64,000 nucleotides of DNA from Abelmoschus esculentus (lineage: Eukaryota; Streptophyta; Magnoliopsida; Malvales; Malvaceae), in assembly GCA_035048815.1 (NCBI GenBank), contig JAUCBN010000021.1:3689501-3753500 (forward strand), read 5' to 3'. Under the pieces are notes generated by a model that was given only the letters and a program-made list of their open reading frames with translations, ran no database searches and was not told the origin of the DNA. Shown here piece by piece: positions 35,957 through 46,907 of the stretch (positions are counted from its first letter, which is position 1; each line of letters starts with the position of its first letter). A program made the position numbers and the translations under genes.

Positions 35957-38224
35957 TTTTTTATTATGTATCTTTTCGAGCCTTATTTAAATTTTTTTAA
36001 AAAAATTAAATTTTAAATTCTAATCCTTATTTTTTATATCTAAAATTCTAAACCCTATCTCTAAAAAATATATATTACCCCTAACTTTTTAAACCCTAAC
36101 CACAACCATTAAGCTTAAACCCTAAACCCTAAACCTCTAACTTAAAGTAAAGGCACGAATGAACGCATAAAAAACCTAAAACCCCCAAACAATTACCACT
36201 TTATACCAAAACCCTCTGTATCTAGATTTATTGATTAGTGCTTGCCAATGTCACACACACAAAGCAAAATTCAACACAAGTACTCCATGTATCTACATTT
36301 CTATAGTCCTCATATTCTATTATTACAAATTACATTAAATCAAAACTCATAGACTATAAAATATTTCATTTTCTTTGAAAAAAATTATGTAATTTTTAAC
36401 ACGATCATTTAAACCGTATAAGTTACCATAAAAAATTTCCCAACAATTTTTTGAGGAATACAATTCCCGATTATTACGAAGTTTAATCGATTATTCAATA
36501 AACGATATTTCATAAACTAGTCTCGGAAGAAATCGAAAAATCATCGAGAAATATACAAGAGGAATGGACGTATGCCAAATTTTGATTTAAGTTAAGATAT
36601 TCATCGCTGATAGCAATAATTAATTTATTCATCGTAAATACTTTTATTAAAAAAGTAAACTACTGATAATAAAATATACTTTATTTTATCAACAAAAATT
36701 ATACTCTAAATAAAATTAATATATAAAACACATGCATTTGACAAGTTAAATTGTCACATCAAATTGTCATACTTTCGGGCCGTAGTCTTATTTAAAAGAT
36801 GACCAATCGAGAGGTGAGTGGTCAGATATTATAATTATTAATGTGTTGTGGGAGTAGATGGAACATTGAATATATAGAAAGTGGGCAGTGGCCTGACATA
36901 ATATGATTTATTTATCAAGATATTATTATATAGTTATAAAAAGAATTGAAAATTTTATATATTTTTTTGTAGAATACATATAATCATTACAAATTTATTT
37001 TTATAAATATTTTTAAATATTTTGTTATAATTTAAGTTGATATAGTTAATATGTTATAATATTAAAGAATAAAATATTATTCTATATACCGATAAAACTG
37101 GAATAAAAGTTTTGATAGGACAACTTAAATATTTTAAAATTTTATAGGTTTAAACGACTTTTCAAATGGGGAATTAACTGAAATTTTTAATAATTTTAAG
37201 AAATTTAATGAGAAATAAAATTAGAGAGAAAATTAATTAAAATATTCAAAATTTTAAAATTTAATAAAAAAATTAAAATCTTGTGGAGGTTAAATTAAAA
37301 ATTTTAAAAATTTTAGGGGTAAATTTTAAATTTCTCAAAAGTGTAGGAGGGTGTCTCACGAGTTCCTTAGAGGATACACCCTTGGAATTTTAGGGTTTAA
37401 GATTTTAAGTGTATGAGCTTAAAATTAAGGGTTCATGGTTAAAATTTATGGTTTAATGCTAGAATTTAGAGTTTAGAATTAGGGGTTCATGGTTAAAATT
37501 TATGGCTCAATGCTAGAATTTAGAGTTTAAATTCTAGGATAATATGGTTAAAAATTTATGGTCTAATTTATAAACCTTATATTTTAATCCTAAATCATAA
37601 ATTTTAAAGGCATCCCTGAATTTAGAACTTCTATATTAAACCCGTAAACAAAGAACCCTAAATAAAAATTTTAAACCTAAAATTAAAATATACGAAAACT
37701 TTTTATTTATGTCATCTGGACATAGAATAATTATCCTTAAACAATTTATATATCATTTATACATGTATTTTTACTTAAAATCGTCATTTATCTTCTCTGA
37801 AAGTAAACTTGATAATAATATGAAACACTTAAATCTTAAACCAAATTAATTATCAATTAATTTAGTGGATGAGATATTAAATATCTATGATTAGTTTTAT
37901 AATATTTAATCTAAATTAATTGATTAATATAAATTAAATATTAATTAATGATTATAAAAATCATTATAAATAAAGTCAATTTTAGTTGTTTTTTGTGTGT
38001 TTTGTCAACATCTCCCACTAATTTTCTTCCAAATTTTTTCAAGCATGTTTGAAAGTTATTACAACAGTGTCTACCTCGCCAACTGCTCAACCCTTGTCCA
38101 ATATTTTAAACCATTTGCAATATAACTTTTTTAAAACAATATTGTTTGAAAAAATATTTAAGAATCATACATATAATGGGAAAAACAAACATTGAAAATA
38201 ATGAATATTATTTTTTTATATGAT
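35957..38224. other. AT-rich intergenic DNA with degenerate telomere-like words
   Basis: CCCTAAACCCTAAACC-type text occurs at 36050-36145 and TTTAGGGTTT-like text at 37380-37560. The words GGGTGTCTC and GGATACACCC at 37350-37382 could form a small hairpin. No gene recognised. Confidence 0.45.
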
Positions 38225-38362
38225 CTAGTGTTTTAGAGTATACTCTCAGTCATTGAACATTAATCGTTCAATCACTGTGTTGTATTATTGATGTTCGAAC
38301 TCGTAACCTTCAAAAACAACAATCGTTCTCTTAAACATTAAAGTAAGATGGTTCATGTGAGA
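38225..38362 (-). mobile_element. SINE copy, minus strand
   Basis: Read on the minus strand it gives GAACGATTGTTGTTTTTGAAGG, then box B-like GAGTTCGAACATC, then GTGATTGAACGATTAATG and a TACTCTAAAAC tail segment, parallel to the SINE at 17847-18041. No clear target duplication. Confidence 0.8.
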
Positions 38363-38370
38363 CTAGCAGT

Positions 38371-39540
38371 AATGATCTCGCTTAAGAGCCCTCTAATATC
38401 GGGAGTGAAATTGATGGCATCGTTTATCATCTTGAGTATGAGGGCTTCATCGTATTTATTTTTCATGTGGGTTATATGGACACTCATCTAAAATATATGC
38501 AACAGGTAAGACAGTTAATAGTAATTGTGATGTGCCAAATACATTTGTCACTAGCTTCGTAGGTAATTTTCGTCATTCTCTTACTAAAAATGAAATGTAT
38601 GGACCGTGGATGCTTGTTGAAAATAAGAGAACACAGACATGTTATGATAGAAAACGATCCAACGAAATAATATCGTCTGTTACACCCCTACCCCAACCCA
38701 AAAGTCTCAATTTACTATTCTTAGTGAGTTATAAGCAACGACCGTTATTCCAAGTAATGGTAATGACGAGGTAATTATTTCTGGTAAGGGGACTCTTAAT
38801 TTCGACTATACACAAAAGAATAATTCACAACACAAGATTGTTGCATCGTCTGAACTACAATTGATTCATGTTAAGACTATTAATAGTCGTAAAAGTTTAG
38901 GTGGAATAATCTTGAAAGAGGTTAACGCTAATATCCCGAGTATTGTTCAGGTTGTTTCTTCAGGAGGAAGTTAGGTCCCTTAGGTTACTTCTCATATAGT
39001 GCAACACGTTGTGAGTAATTATAGTATAGTATCAATTCTTGATGCTACAAATGAAAAGTAAAGACAAAAATTAGTAATTAATGGGACGAAACAAAGTCTT
39101 GCACGAAAGAGTATTGAAAAGAATAAAAAAAAAACAGGTTTGAAGGTATGAAAAGATAAGGAAAATAAATCACCACAACGATCGTTCATTTCTGATTGGT
39201 TACCTCCTAACTCCGGTATTGTTGGTATTGGACTGTCTAGTACCTCGATGGCGATCAATCATTTACCTTTGGATGCGCATCATGAGGCAATAGTTTATGC
39301 TGTGACAATGGATACTACGTCTAGTGATGTTGGTAACAGAACAAATCAAATGTTCTCCATTAATAAGGTGTTCTCAATCAAGCTAGATGGATTAATCAAA
39401 ATGACTCAATCTCGTGATATTCCTTTTTTTTAAGAGTTAGAATTGTCACCTTGTATTTTTCCATTTCCACCGGATGCAGTATTGGTTTTGATTTATGATT
39501 ATTTGTTACCCAATGTGGGTGCGAGTCTCTAATATCTACC
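38371..39540 (+). pseudogene. LINE ORF1 relic
   Basis: Conceptual translation in shifting frames gives pieces typical of the ORF1 protein of plant L1-type LINEs: a LEYEGF segment near 38430 in the position of the zinc-knuckle region, then YGPWMLVENK at about 38598, and later basic and Ser/Asn-rich text to 39430. Stops and frameshifts break it throughout, the knuckle cysteines are mostly gone, and no endonuclease or reverse transcriptase follows. It is dead. Confidence 0.65.
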
Positions 39541-40683
39541 TAGGTATTCCTTTCATTTTATAACTTCGTAAATACTATTAAGTGTTTTTTTCTACTTAGG
39601 TTTAAATTTTTTTAATGAAACTCTTTAACAGTATAATTTTTTTAAAAAAATTTATATAAAAAAAGCATTGGGATAAATAATTTTTCATAATTAAAACCAA
39701 GATTCTAAGTCAAATAAATATGAATGCACTGTCCAAAACAAAAAATAAATGCATCAAGTTATATATAGCCTATCCAAAAATATTTATAAACATAAATATG
39801 TATGAATGTATTTGGTAGGTTTCATTGCATAAATATAAAGGCAGCTGTTTTCACATTTCAAAGAAGAAACATCCAATTTGCTGGGCCAATTAAGGAATTA
39901 AAATTAAGACACAATTCTTATTTTAGGAATAATTAATTCAAAATTAAATTTTATAATATAAAATTTTTTATTATATTTAAACTTTAAGCTAATTTTCATA
40001 GTACATATGACAGAATAATATCTACTTCAAAATTTCTGGAAAAAAAATATTAAAAATAAAAAACATTTTTTTTCATAAATCATTATTTACTGATAATGTT
40101 TTTCCTATTTTTATTATAATTTTTGAATTAAATTTTAAAATAAATTTTAATTTTAATTTTTAAATAACTCTAAATACTTTATATATCGAACATAATCGAT
40201 CATATTCTAACTTCAGGCGTTTTCATATTTCAAAAGTAGCAAAATCCAATTAATTAAAATTAAGATACAACTGTTATTTCATCACCTTCCTATTCTGACC
40301 AAATAGTTTGAGGACCATTATATTTAACATGGGGCGGTGCTCATAATATATTGATTATTTCTGCTAATTAATTAATTAATTAATTAATTATAAGATCCCT
40401 TTTTCCTTGGAGAAAAAATGCATTCTTCTCACTTGCTTCCTAGAGAATCTCGTCCCTTTTCCACCAGCTATTCCCATAAAAATCACCATTCTTTCTATAT
40501 ATATAACTCGATATTATCTCAAGCATTCATTTCGATCGTCTAATAATATAAAATATATATAAAAATTAAAATTTTTTATATTATATAATTGGATCCTATT
40601 CGTATATATTATATATATATACACATGTACATACACTTTTCTTCTTACCTAGTTACAGTTTCCTTCTTTCTTTTCATTTTGCC
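39541..40683. promoter_or_regulatory. Upstream region of the AZG1-type gene
   Basis: AT-rich DNA with a (TTAA)n run at about 40366-40391. TATA-like CTATATATATA at 40495-40505 and (TA)n at 40605-40620 are candidate core elements; the first leaves a leader of about 150 bases. No other gene here. Confidence 0.4.
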
Positions 40684-42417
40684 ATGGTTATGGAACCTCA
40701 CCCACCACCACCCAAAACCTTCCTAACTCGGCTCAACTCGGCCGTAGCCAATAGCCGGGTTGGAAAACATTTCCGGTTAGCGGAACGGAACTCGACTTTT
40801 ACCACCGAGTTACGTGCTGGCACCGCCACTTTCCTCACCATGGCTTACATCTTAGCCGTCAACGCTTCCATCCTCGCCGACTCAGGCGGTCCTTGCGGCG
40901 TCTCCGATTGCGTTCCTCTATGTTCCAACCCTTCAGTTCCGTTATCCAACTGTACCGGGTTGGGGGGTCGAGTCATCCAGCCCGATTCGTCATGTAAATT
41001 CGACCCGGTCAACCCGGGATACGCTTCATGTTTGGAGAAAGTACGTAAAGATCTCATAGTCGCCACTGTTGCTTCTTCTCTCATTGGATGTTTGATTATG
41101 GGTACTTTCGCGAATTTGCCCCTGGCTTTGGCGCCTGGAATGGGGACAAATGCGTACTTTGCTTACACCGTCGTCGGGTTTCACGGGTCGAGTAATATCT
41201 CCTATAAAAGTGCTTTAGCGGCAGGTTTCCTAGAAGGCTTAATTTTTTTGTTCATTTCAGCAATTGGATTCCGGGCTAAGTTAGCTAAGTTGATACCTAA
41301 ACCGGTTCGAATCAGTTCGTCCGCAGGTATCGGACTCTTTCTCGCCTTTATCGGATTACAAAATAACCAAGGAATCGGATTAATCGGGTATAATCCGTCG
41401 ACTCTCGTGACTCTCGGCGGTTGCCCGAGTTCGTCTCGGGTTTCTGTCGCACCTGTTTTTCCGACAGTTAATGGAAGCGTCACTCTAATACCCGGAGGTA
41501 CAATCTCTAGTGACATTTTTTGTTTACGTGACAGAATGGAAAATCCCACATTATGGCTTGGGATCGTCGGCTTTGTAATTATAGCATATTGTTTGGTGAA
41601 AAACATTAAGGGTGCTATGATTTATGGTATAGTCTTTGTGACGGCAATTTCTTGGTTTCGGAACACTAAAGTGACGGCTTTTCCGAACACCGACGCCGGT
41701 AATTTGGCACACGATTACTTCAAAAAAGTCGTCGACGTTCATTTAATCGAAAGTACAGCAGGAGCATTGAGTTTTAGTAGTATGGGTACAGGTTACTTTT
41801 GGGAGGCTTTGGTCACGTTCTTGTATGTTGACATATTGGACACAACCGGTACATTATATTCCATGGCCAGATTCGCGGGTTTCACTGATCAAAACGGTAA
41901 TTTCGAGGGTCAATATTTTGCTTTCATGTCCGATGCTACGTCGATCGTCGTGGGATCATTGCTCGGGACATCACCGGTGACAACATTCATCGAATCATCG
42001 ACAGGGATACGAGAAGGCGGACGAACAGGGTTGACCGCTCTAACAGTGGCAGGCTATTTCTTCCTAGCATTCTTCTTCACGCCGCTACTTGCGTCGATAC
42101 CGGCATGGGCTGTGGGTCCGCCGTTGATCTTGGTCGGGGTTTTGATGATGAAATCGGTTGTGGAGATCGAATGGGATGACATGAGACAGGCGATCCCTGC
42201 CTTTGTGACATTGATTTTGATGCCGTTAACATATTCGATTGCATACGGGTTGATCGCCGGGATCGGAACATACATGGTGTTGCACGTCTGGGATTGGACG
42301 ACGGAACAATTAGTGACGTTTGGCGTCGTGAAAAGGAGAGGGAATGCAGTCAACGGCGCATATGAACCAGCCATAGCCGACCAAAGTGTAAAAGCAGTTG
42401 AACTTGAACATGTTTAG
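40684..42417 (+). CDS. AZG1: Adenine/guanine permease AZG1-like (NCS2 family)
   Basis: One uninterrupted exon of 577 residues, close to Arabidopsis AZG1 in length and text. It is a multi-spanning plasma-membrane-type purine permease; Arabidopsis AZG1 imports adenine and guanine by proton symport and has been linked to cytokinin movement. Seen here: the N-terminal RNSTFTTELRAGTATFLTMA segment (35-54), a first extracellular-type loop with six cysteines (71, 76, 80, 90, 104, 116), the family motif LALAPGMGTNAYFAY (147-161), FLYVDILDTTGT (379-390) and GTSPVTTFIESSTGIREGG (428-446). About 12-14 hydrophobic segments are visible. The first ATG has a good context (GCCATGG); a second ATG two codons on is possible. 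All conserved segments are intact, so the gene looks functional. GC content is visibly higher than in the surroundings. Confidence 0.96.
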   Translation: MVMEPHPPPPKTFLTRLNSAVANSRVGKHFRLAERNSTFTTELRAGTATFLTMAYILAVNASILADSGGPCGVSDCVPLCSNPSVPLSNCTGLGGRVIQPDSSCKFDPVNPGYASCLEKVRKDLIVATVASSLIGCLIMGTFANLPLALAPGMGTNAYFAYTVVGFHGSSNISYKSALAAGFLEGLIFLFISAIGFRAKLAKLIPKPVRISSSAGIGLFLAFIGLQNNQGIGLIGYNPSTLVTLGGCPSSSRVSVAPVFPTVNGSVTLIPGGTISSDIFCLRDRMENPTLWLGIVGFVIIAYCLVKNIKGAMIYGIVFVTAISWFRNTKVTAFPNTDAGNLAHDYFKKVVDVHLIESTAGALSFSSMGTGYFWEALVTFLYVDILDTTGTLYSMARFAGFTDQNGNFEGQYFAFMSDATSIVVGSLLGTSPVTTFIESSTGIREGGRTGLTALTVAGYFFLAFFFTPLLASIPAWAVGPPLILVGVLMMKSVVEIEWDDMRQAIPAFVTLILMPLTYSIAYGLIAGIGTYMVLHVWDWTTEQLVTFGVVKRRGNAVNGAYEPAIADQSVKAVELEHV

Positions 42418-43699
42418 GTTTGACTTTGAGTTTTTGGTTTTGTCTCTTTTGGACAGCAGCCTTAGAGTCTTCAGATTTGTAGGAGATAAGGAATGGATTC
42501 ACATTTCACGTACAAAAGATAATTATCAGTAAATATTTTATTTATATATTATTTTTTGCTAAATTATTAAAATGGTCCTTGAAGTATTTTGATTTTCTTA
42601 AATAATCCCTATAATTTGTTTTTATTCAAACAAGTTATTAGGTTATTTAGGTATAATTTAAGATCAAGGGCTTCGATTTTACATAATTTTTTGGTCTTAA
42701 GAACCACTAGGTATTAAGTTCGAGTCTTTCAAAATCTTAAAGTATTAGGTTTAGACTCTCGTCTTGTATAAATTATATACAGGGATAAAGTAAAAAAAAT
42801 AGAATAACAAATAAAATAAAAGTTTTTTGAATGACCAAATTACATTATTAATTTAAATTGAACATTTTTAAGGGAATTAATCATAAAGTTAATATTTATG
42901 GGAGCCAAAAATGAAATCTTATCATTGTATTATTTTAAAATTTTAATATTTTTAAAGGGCTAAAGAAATAAATTTCCATTTTAGTGGACTTTTGTATCTG
43001 TATACTTCTAAACAAATTGTGACCAATAATCTGTACCTTGTAGATAAGGGTTTGGGGCAGCTGCACTTACCAAAAAATATAATTTTTATATCTTTTATAT
43101 ATTTTATTGATTATCTAATTTATATCCTTAATTTTTATAATTTTATACTTTATATTTTTAATATAATTTTTTAATAATTTACGAGAAATTCTAAGTTGGT
43201 CCATGCTTAAAGCATCTAAATGTGGGGCAATGGAAACCAACACATAATGTGTGAAGAATTGATGTTTGATCCCCACATACCAAGTTGTCAAAACTAAAGT
43301 AGTTCTTAAAAAAGCAAATGGCAACGGGCTGGGGCGAGGTTGAATTTTAGTCGTTTTGATTTGTCGAAAAATAAAATTATATATTTAAATTCGTTTTATC
43401 CCAATTTTTAAATATTTTATCTCAATCCGACTCGATTTGACATAACAAAAGATAGAATCCGACCCTAATACATTCTCGTCATTTTAATAAAAATAATCAA
43501 AATTGATTTGATCCAAGAAAAATAATAAAAATATTAAATATAAATATATAAAGCGGTCGATTCAGGTTAGATATTTTAAATTCTAAACTCAATCCTAACC
43601 TCAAAAATTTAAATATTTACCTGGTCCAGCCCACCTAAAACCTAATTTTAATACTTAAAAGACTCGTCCTGAACAAACCGAATTGAAGTGAAACATCGT
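42418..43699. other. 3' flank of AZG1 and AT-rich intergenic DNA
   Basis: The first ~120 bases are likely 3' UTR. 43320-43680 has scattered CGACTCGAT/CCTGGTCCAGCC-type words that may be an old copy of family D or F, without clear ends. Confidence 0.4.
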
Positions 43700-44160
43700 A
43701 CGTCACATTTATTTTTTAACTAGCATGATGATTAGATAGTTAAAAATTAACGATAATAATATGTCATATATATATAATGATATTTAAGAATGTTTAGTAG
43801 CCTTTTATTTTAGATTTAATTAATTTTTAATATTTAGTTGAATTTTAATTGTTTTATATTTTATGTTAGAATAAAAATATATTTTACATGTATATATTTG
43901 TCATTATCGTAAAAAAATTAACGATAATGACATGTCATATATATGTAGAACGAGGCTAGATGTCATGTTATTTAAAATATATTATCACATATATGACATG
44001 TCAATATCGTTAATTTTTTAACGGTTTAGTCATTATGTTAGTTAAAAAATAAGATATTTTTTAAAAAGATATAAACTAAGGGTTAAATTTATCAAAAAAA
44101 AATAAAAGCCAAAATAATAAAAATTATAAATGTTAAAGATTAAAATTATCTTTATGCTTA
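43700..44160. mobile_element. Foldback element family E, truncated copy
   Basis: The right part (TTAGTTAAAAAATAAGAT, then TTAAATTTATC, then AAAATTATCTTTATGCTTA) parallels the right arm of the complete copy at 35137-35956. The left arm begins inside the family (TTTTTTAACTAGCATGATG) and lacks the outer ~100 bases. Repeated ATGACATGTCATATATATG words occur at 43927-43945 and 43990-44005. Confidence 0.75.
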
Positions 44161-44877
44161 AAATAAATTCTAATTGTGATGGTTAAACATGTATATCGAA
44201 AAGAGTGACACTATTGTATAAATATAAGATTACTTAATATATTTCAAAGAATGTTACATCTAATTTATGTTATTTATATTAGGTTTAAATATAAAGAAAT
44301 TATGGATTGATTTAATTTCATTATTTTTTAATTAATTATAATTGTGATACTTTTTTATAAATTTAATAAAATTTAGTAGTTATTATAAAAAAAATTATAT
44401 TAGGCAAAAATAATATTGGTCTCACATACATAGGGTTTGGTTAAGAAGTCAAATTCAGTTAAAATTAATTAACTTTTTATGAACATGAACTTAAAGATCG
44501 ATTTATTTTTATTTTTTATTTTTAAAAATCATTTTTAATTATTTATTAATTTTAATCGTTCATTAAAGAAAGTATCTTTGTTCTTAGTCACTTATTCTAT
44601 TTTTGACGGATTTGCCTTAGATTAATGCTATTTTTAAATATTTTTTTCGGTTAGTTGGATGTAAACCGTCTATCTCTAATTGTGTCCTTTTGGTGTTTCA
44701 CTTCAAATTAATGGATTTAAGGTTTAGGATTTAAGGTTAAAGGTTGTGGTTAGGGTTTAGAGAATTAATGGTTAGTGTATTTTTATTTTTATTTTTAAAA
44801 AACATTTTTAATTGTTTATTTTTATTAGTTTTAATCGTTCATTTTAAATGAAAGTATATTTATTCTTAGTCGCACGA
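44161..44877. other. AT-rich intergenic DNA
   Basis: A short internal duplication is visible: text around 44505-44590 (TTTTTAAAAATCATTTTTAATT to TTAATCGTTCATT) recurs at 44790-44870. No gene. Confidence 0.5.
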
Positions 44878-45028
44878 ACATCTAGCCTCATTGGTTGAAA
44901 GAGCAATTATTGTTTTTGGAGCTCACAAGTTCAAGCACCAGTACTATCAGCACAATGATTGAGCGATCAATGTCTAATGGTTGTGAATATATACTCTAAA
45001 ACAGATATTACTGTAATCACTGTAACTA
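44878..45028 (+). mobile_element. SINE copy
   Basis: CTAGCCTCATTGGTTGAAAG (box A region), AGTTCAAGCACC (box B region), GATTGAGCGATCAATGTC and ACTCTAAAACAGATATTAC follow in the same order as in the SINE at 17847-18041. Followed by an (AT)n run at 45031-45053. Confidence 0.82.
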
Positions 45029-45084
45029 AATCAATATATATATATATATATATTTATTCTCAAAAAAAACCCATTAATCTCACA

Positions 45085-45165
45085 ATTATTGAGCATACTT
45101 TAGATTAATGTCTAATGATTGAGAGTATACTTTAGAACAAATACTACTGTAATTTTTGTAGCCCG
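45085..45165 (+). mobile_element. 3' fragment of the same SINE family
   Basis: Only the tail module (TAATGTCTAATGATTGAGAG to ACTTTAGAACAAATACTACTG) is present, about 60 bases after the previous copy. It may be a 5'-truncated insertion or a local duplication. Confidence 0.65.
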
Positions 45166-46318
45166 ATAAAAAAACCATTTTTCCCATAGTTACTACATAA
45201 TTGAAAGCCAAAGACAGACTTGTTCCACAAAATCATGATAATGAAAACCAATTGGAGTTACATGTAAGTAATCCCCATGTTTGGTGTTTTTACAAGTGCT
45301 GGTCGCTTTCTTTCACTAACTCATGCTCTCCCATTGCTGAAGGACACGACCCGAATGGGAAACATTGATGCCTTCCACCTTCGTTGTCTTGGACCCAACT
45401 CATACACAGACAACGCTTTCTGGGGTAAGTAAACCTAAGTATTCACACTTTTAATACAAACAGGGTTGTAAAACTTTCCATTTGCCATGATAATGTTTCA
45501 TTTATAAGGCGAAAAAATCGCAATTACGATCAGGACGAAACTAAGATTTTAGGTCGAAAATAAAATATAAATGTTTAAAATTTGGTGAGATAAATTCATA
45601 AATAAACTAAAATTTAAAAATTTAGATAGAAGGATAAAACTGGAGGGAAATCAAGTCGTCTCCTTGTCCAATCGTCTGCCCTCTAATTATGCCTCCATTG
45701 GTGCCATACTTTAAAATAGTGAGTTTAGAGTTTAGGGTTCAAGGTTAGAGATTAGGGTTAGGGTTTAAAAAATTGGGGTAGGGTGTACTTTTAGGGTATA
45801 AGATTTAGGGTTTAGTACGTGGAAAATTAAGGTTATGATTTAAAAATTAATTTTTTCAGAATTTTTAGTAGAGAGCATAGGAGGGGTAGGGACATAATAT
45901 TTCTATCACTCACCCTTATTTATTTTCATCCCTGATTACGATCCAATTTTTTTCAGACGATGAGAAAGAACTTTATTCGAAAACATAATAAATAAAAAAT
46001 TATAAATATTGTGATTCGAATTTAAGGTTTCTTTATAATATGCACCCTTGAGTGCTGCATTATCTGATTTATGAATAGTCATTGTCTCAATATGTCCTTT
46101 TCGTTGCTTTTTTTTTTTTTATAGGATTCTTTTTGCACGAATATTAAACGATTGAAATATTATTACTTTTTAAATAAATTCCACTTCCATGGCCACTAGA
46201 TAAGATTCATGGTATTTGAATATTGTTTCTTTCTTACTTTCAAATCAATTGTAAGCTGTAATCCAAATTAGATAATATAATTTTCAAGGTTAAATGTGCA
46301 TGTTAAAGAGTACATGTG
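45166..46318. other. Intergenic DNA with one GC-richer patch
   Basis: 45290-45425 is less AT-rich and looks like it could be a captured gene fragment (it ends with a GGGGTAAGT donor-like site at 45422) but I recognise no protein. 45720-45850 has TTTAGGG-like words. No gene called. Confidence 0.4.
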
Positions 46319-46326
46319 TAGCAACT

Positions 46327-46899
46327 AGGGCCGTAAACGAGACGAGACAGATCGCGAGATACTCGAATTTGACTCGGTCAAAACTCGGCCAAAACTCGAT
46401 TTGAGCTCGAACTCAGCTTGAGTTCTTAACAAGCCGAGCCGAGCTCCATGATACTCAACTCGAAAAGCTCACGAGCTACTCGAAAACATAAATATATTAT
46501 TTTTTATATTTTTTATAATTTAAAATCTAAATTTCTAAACTTAAAACCCTAAAACCTAAACCTTAAACATAAGTCTTAAACCTTAAATTAAGATATTAAA
46601 ACTTAAAATTAACAAGTTTGAGTTTATACAACTTGTGTATCAAAGTTTTTTTTCCATTAGGCTTTAAATGAGACATGAGAGATAAGAGTTACTCGAGTCT
46701 AACACGGTCAAAGATCGGTCAATACATGGCTCGATTAGGCTCGAAAAAAGCTCGAACTCGACTCGAATTCTTAACGAGCTGAGTCGAGCTCAGATATTTC
46801 AGGCTCGTTTAAAATTACTTAAGCTCGAACTCGACTCGAAATTTTAACGAGCCGAGTTTAGCACTACTCGAGCTCGACTCGGCTCGTTTACACCCCTAA
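46327..46899. mobile_element. hAT-like inverted-repeat element, family F, well-preserved copy
   Basis: The flanks TAGCAACT (46319-46326) and TAGCAACG (46900-46907) form an 8-base target duplication with one change. The left end AGGGCCGTAAACGAG mirrors CTCGTTTACACCCCTAA at the right. CGAGCTCGA/GACTCGA words fill both ends; the centre is AT-rich with CCCTAAA-like words. No transposase. The same family occupies the P450 intron. Confidence 0.88.
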
Positions 46900-46907
46900 T
46901 AGCAACG

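Noticed and set aside
45290..45430. Possible exon ending at a GGGGTAAGT donor
   Set aside because: No frame gives a recognisable protein and no matching upstream or downstream exon was found.
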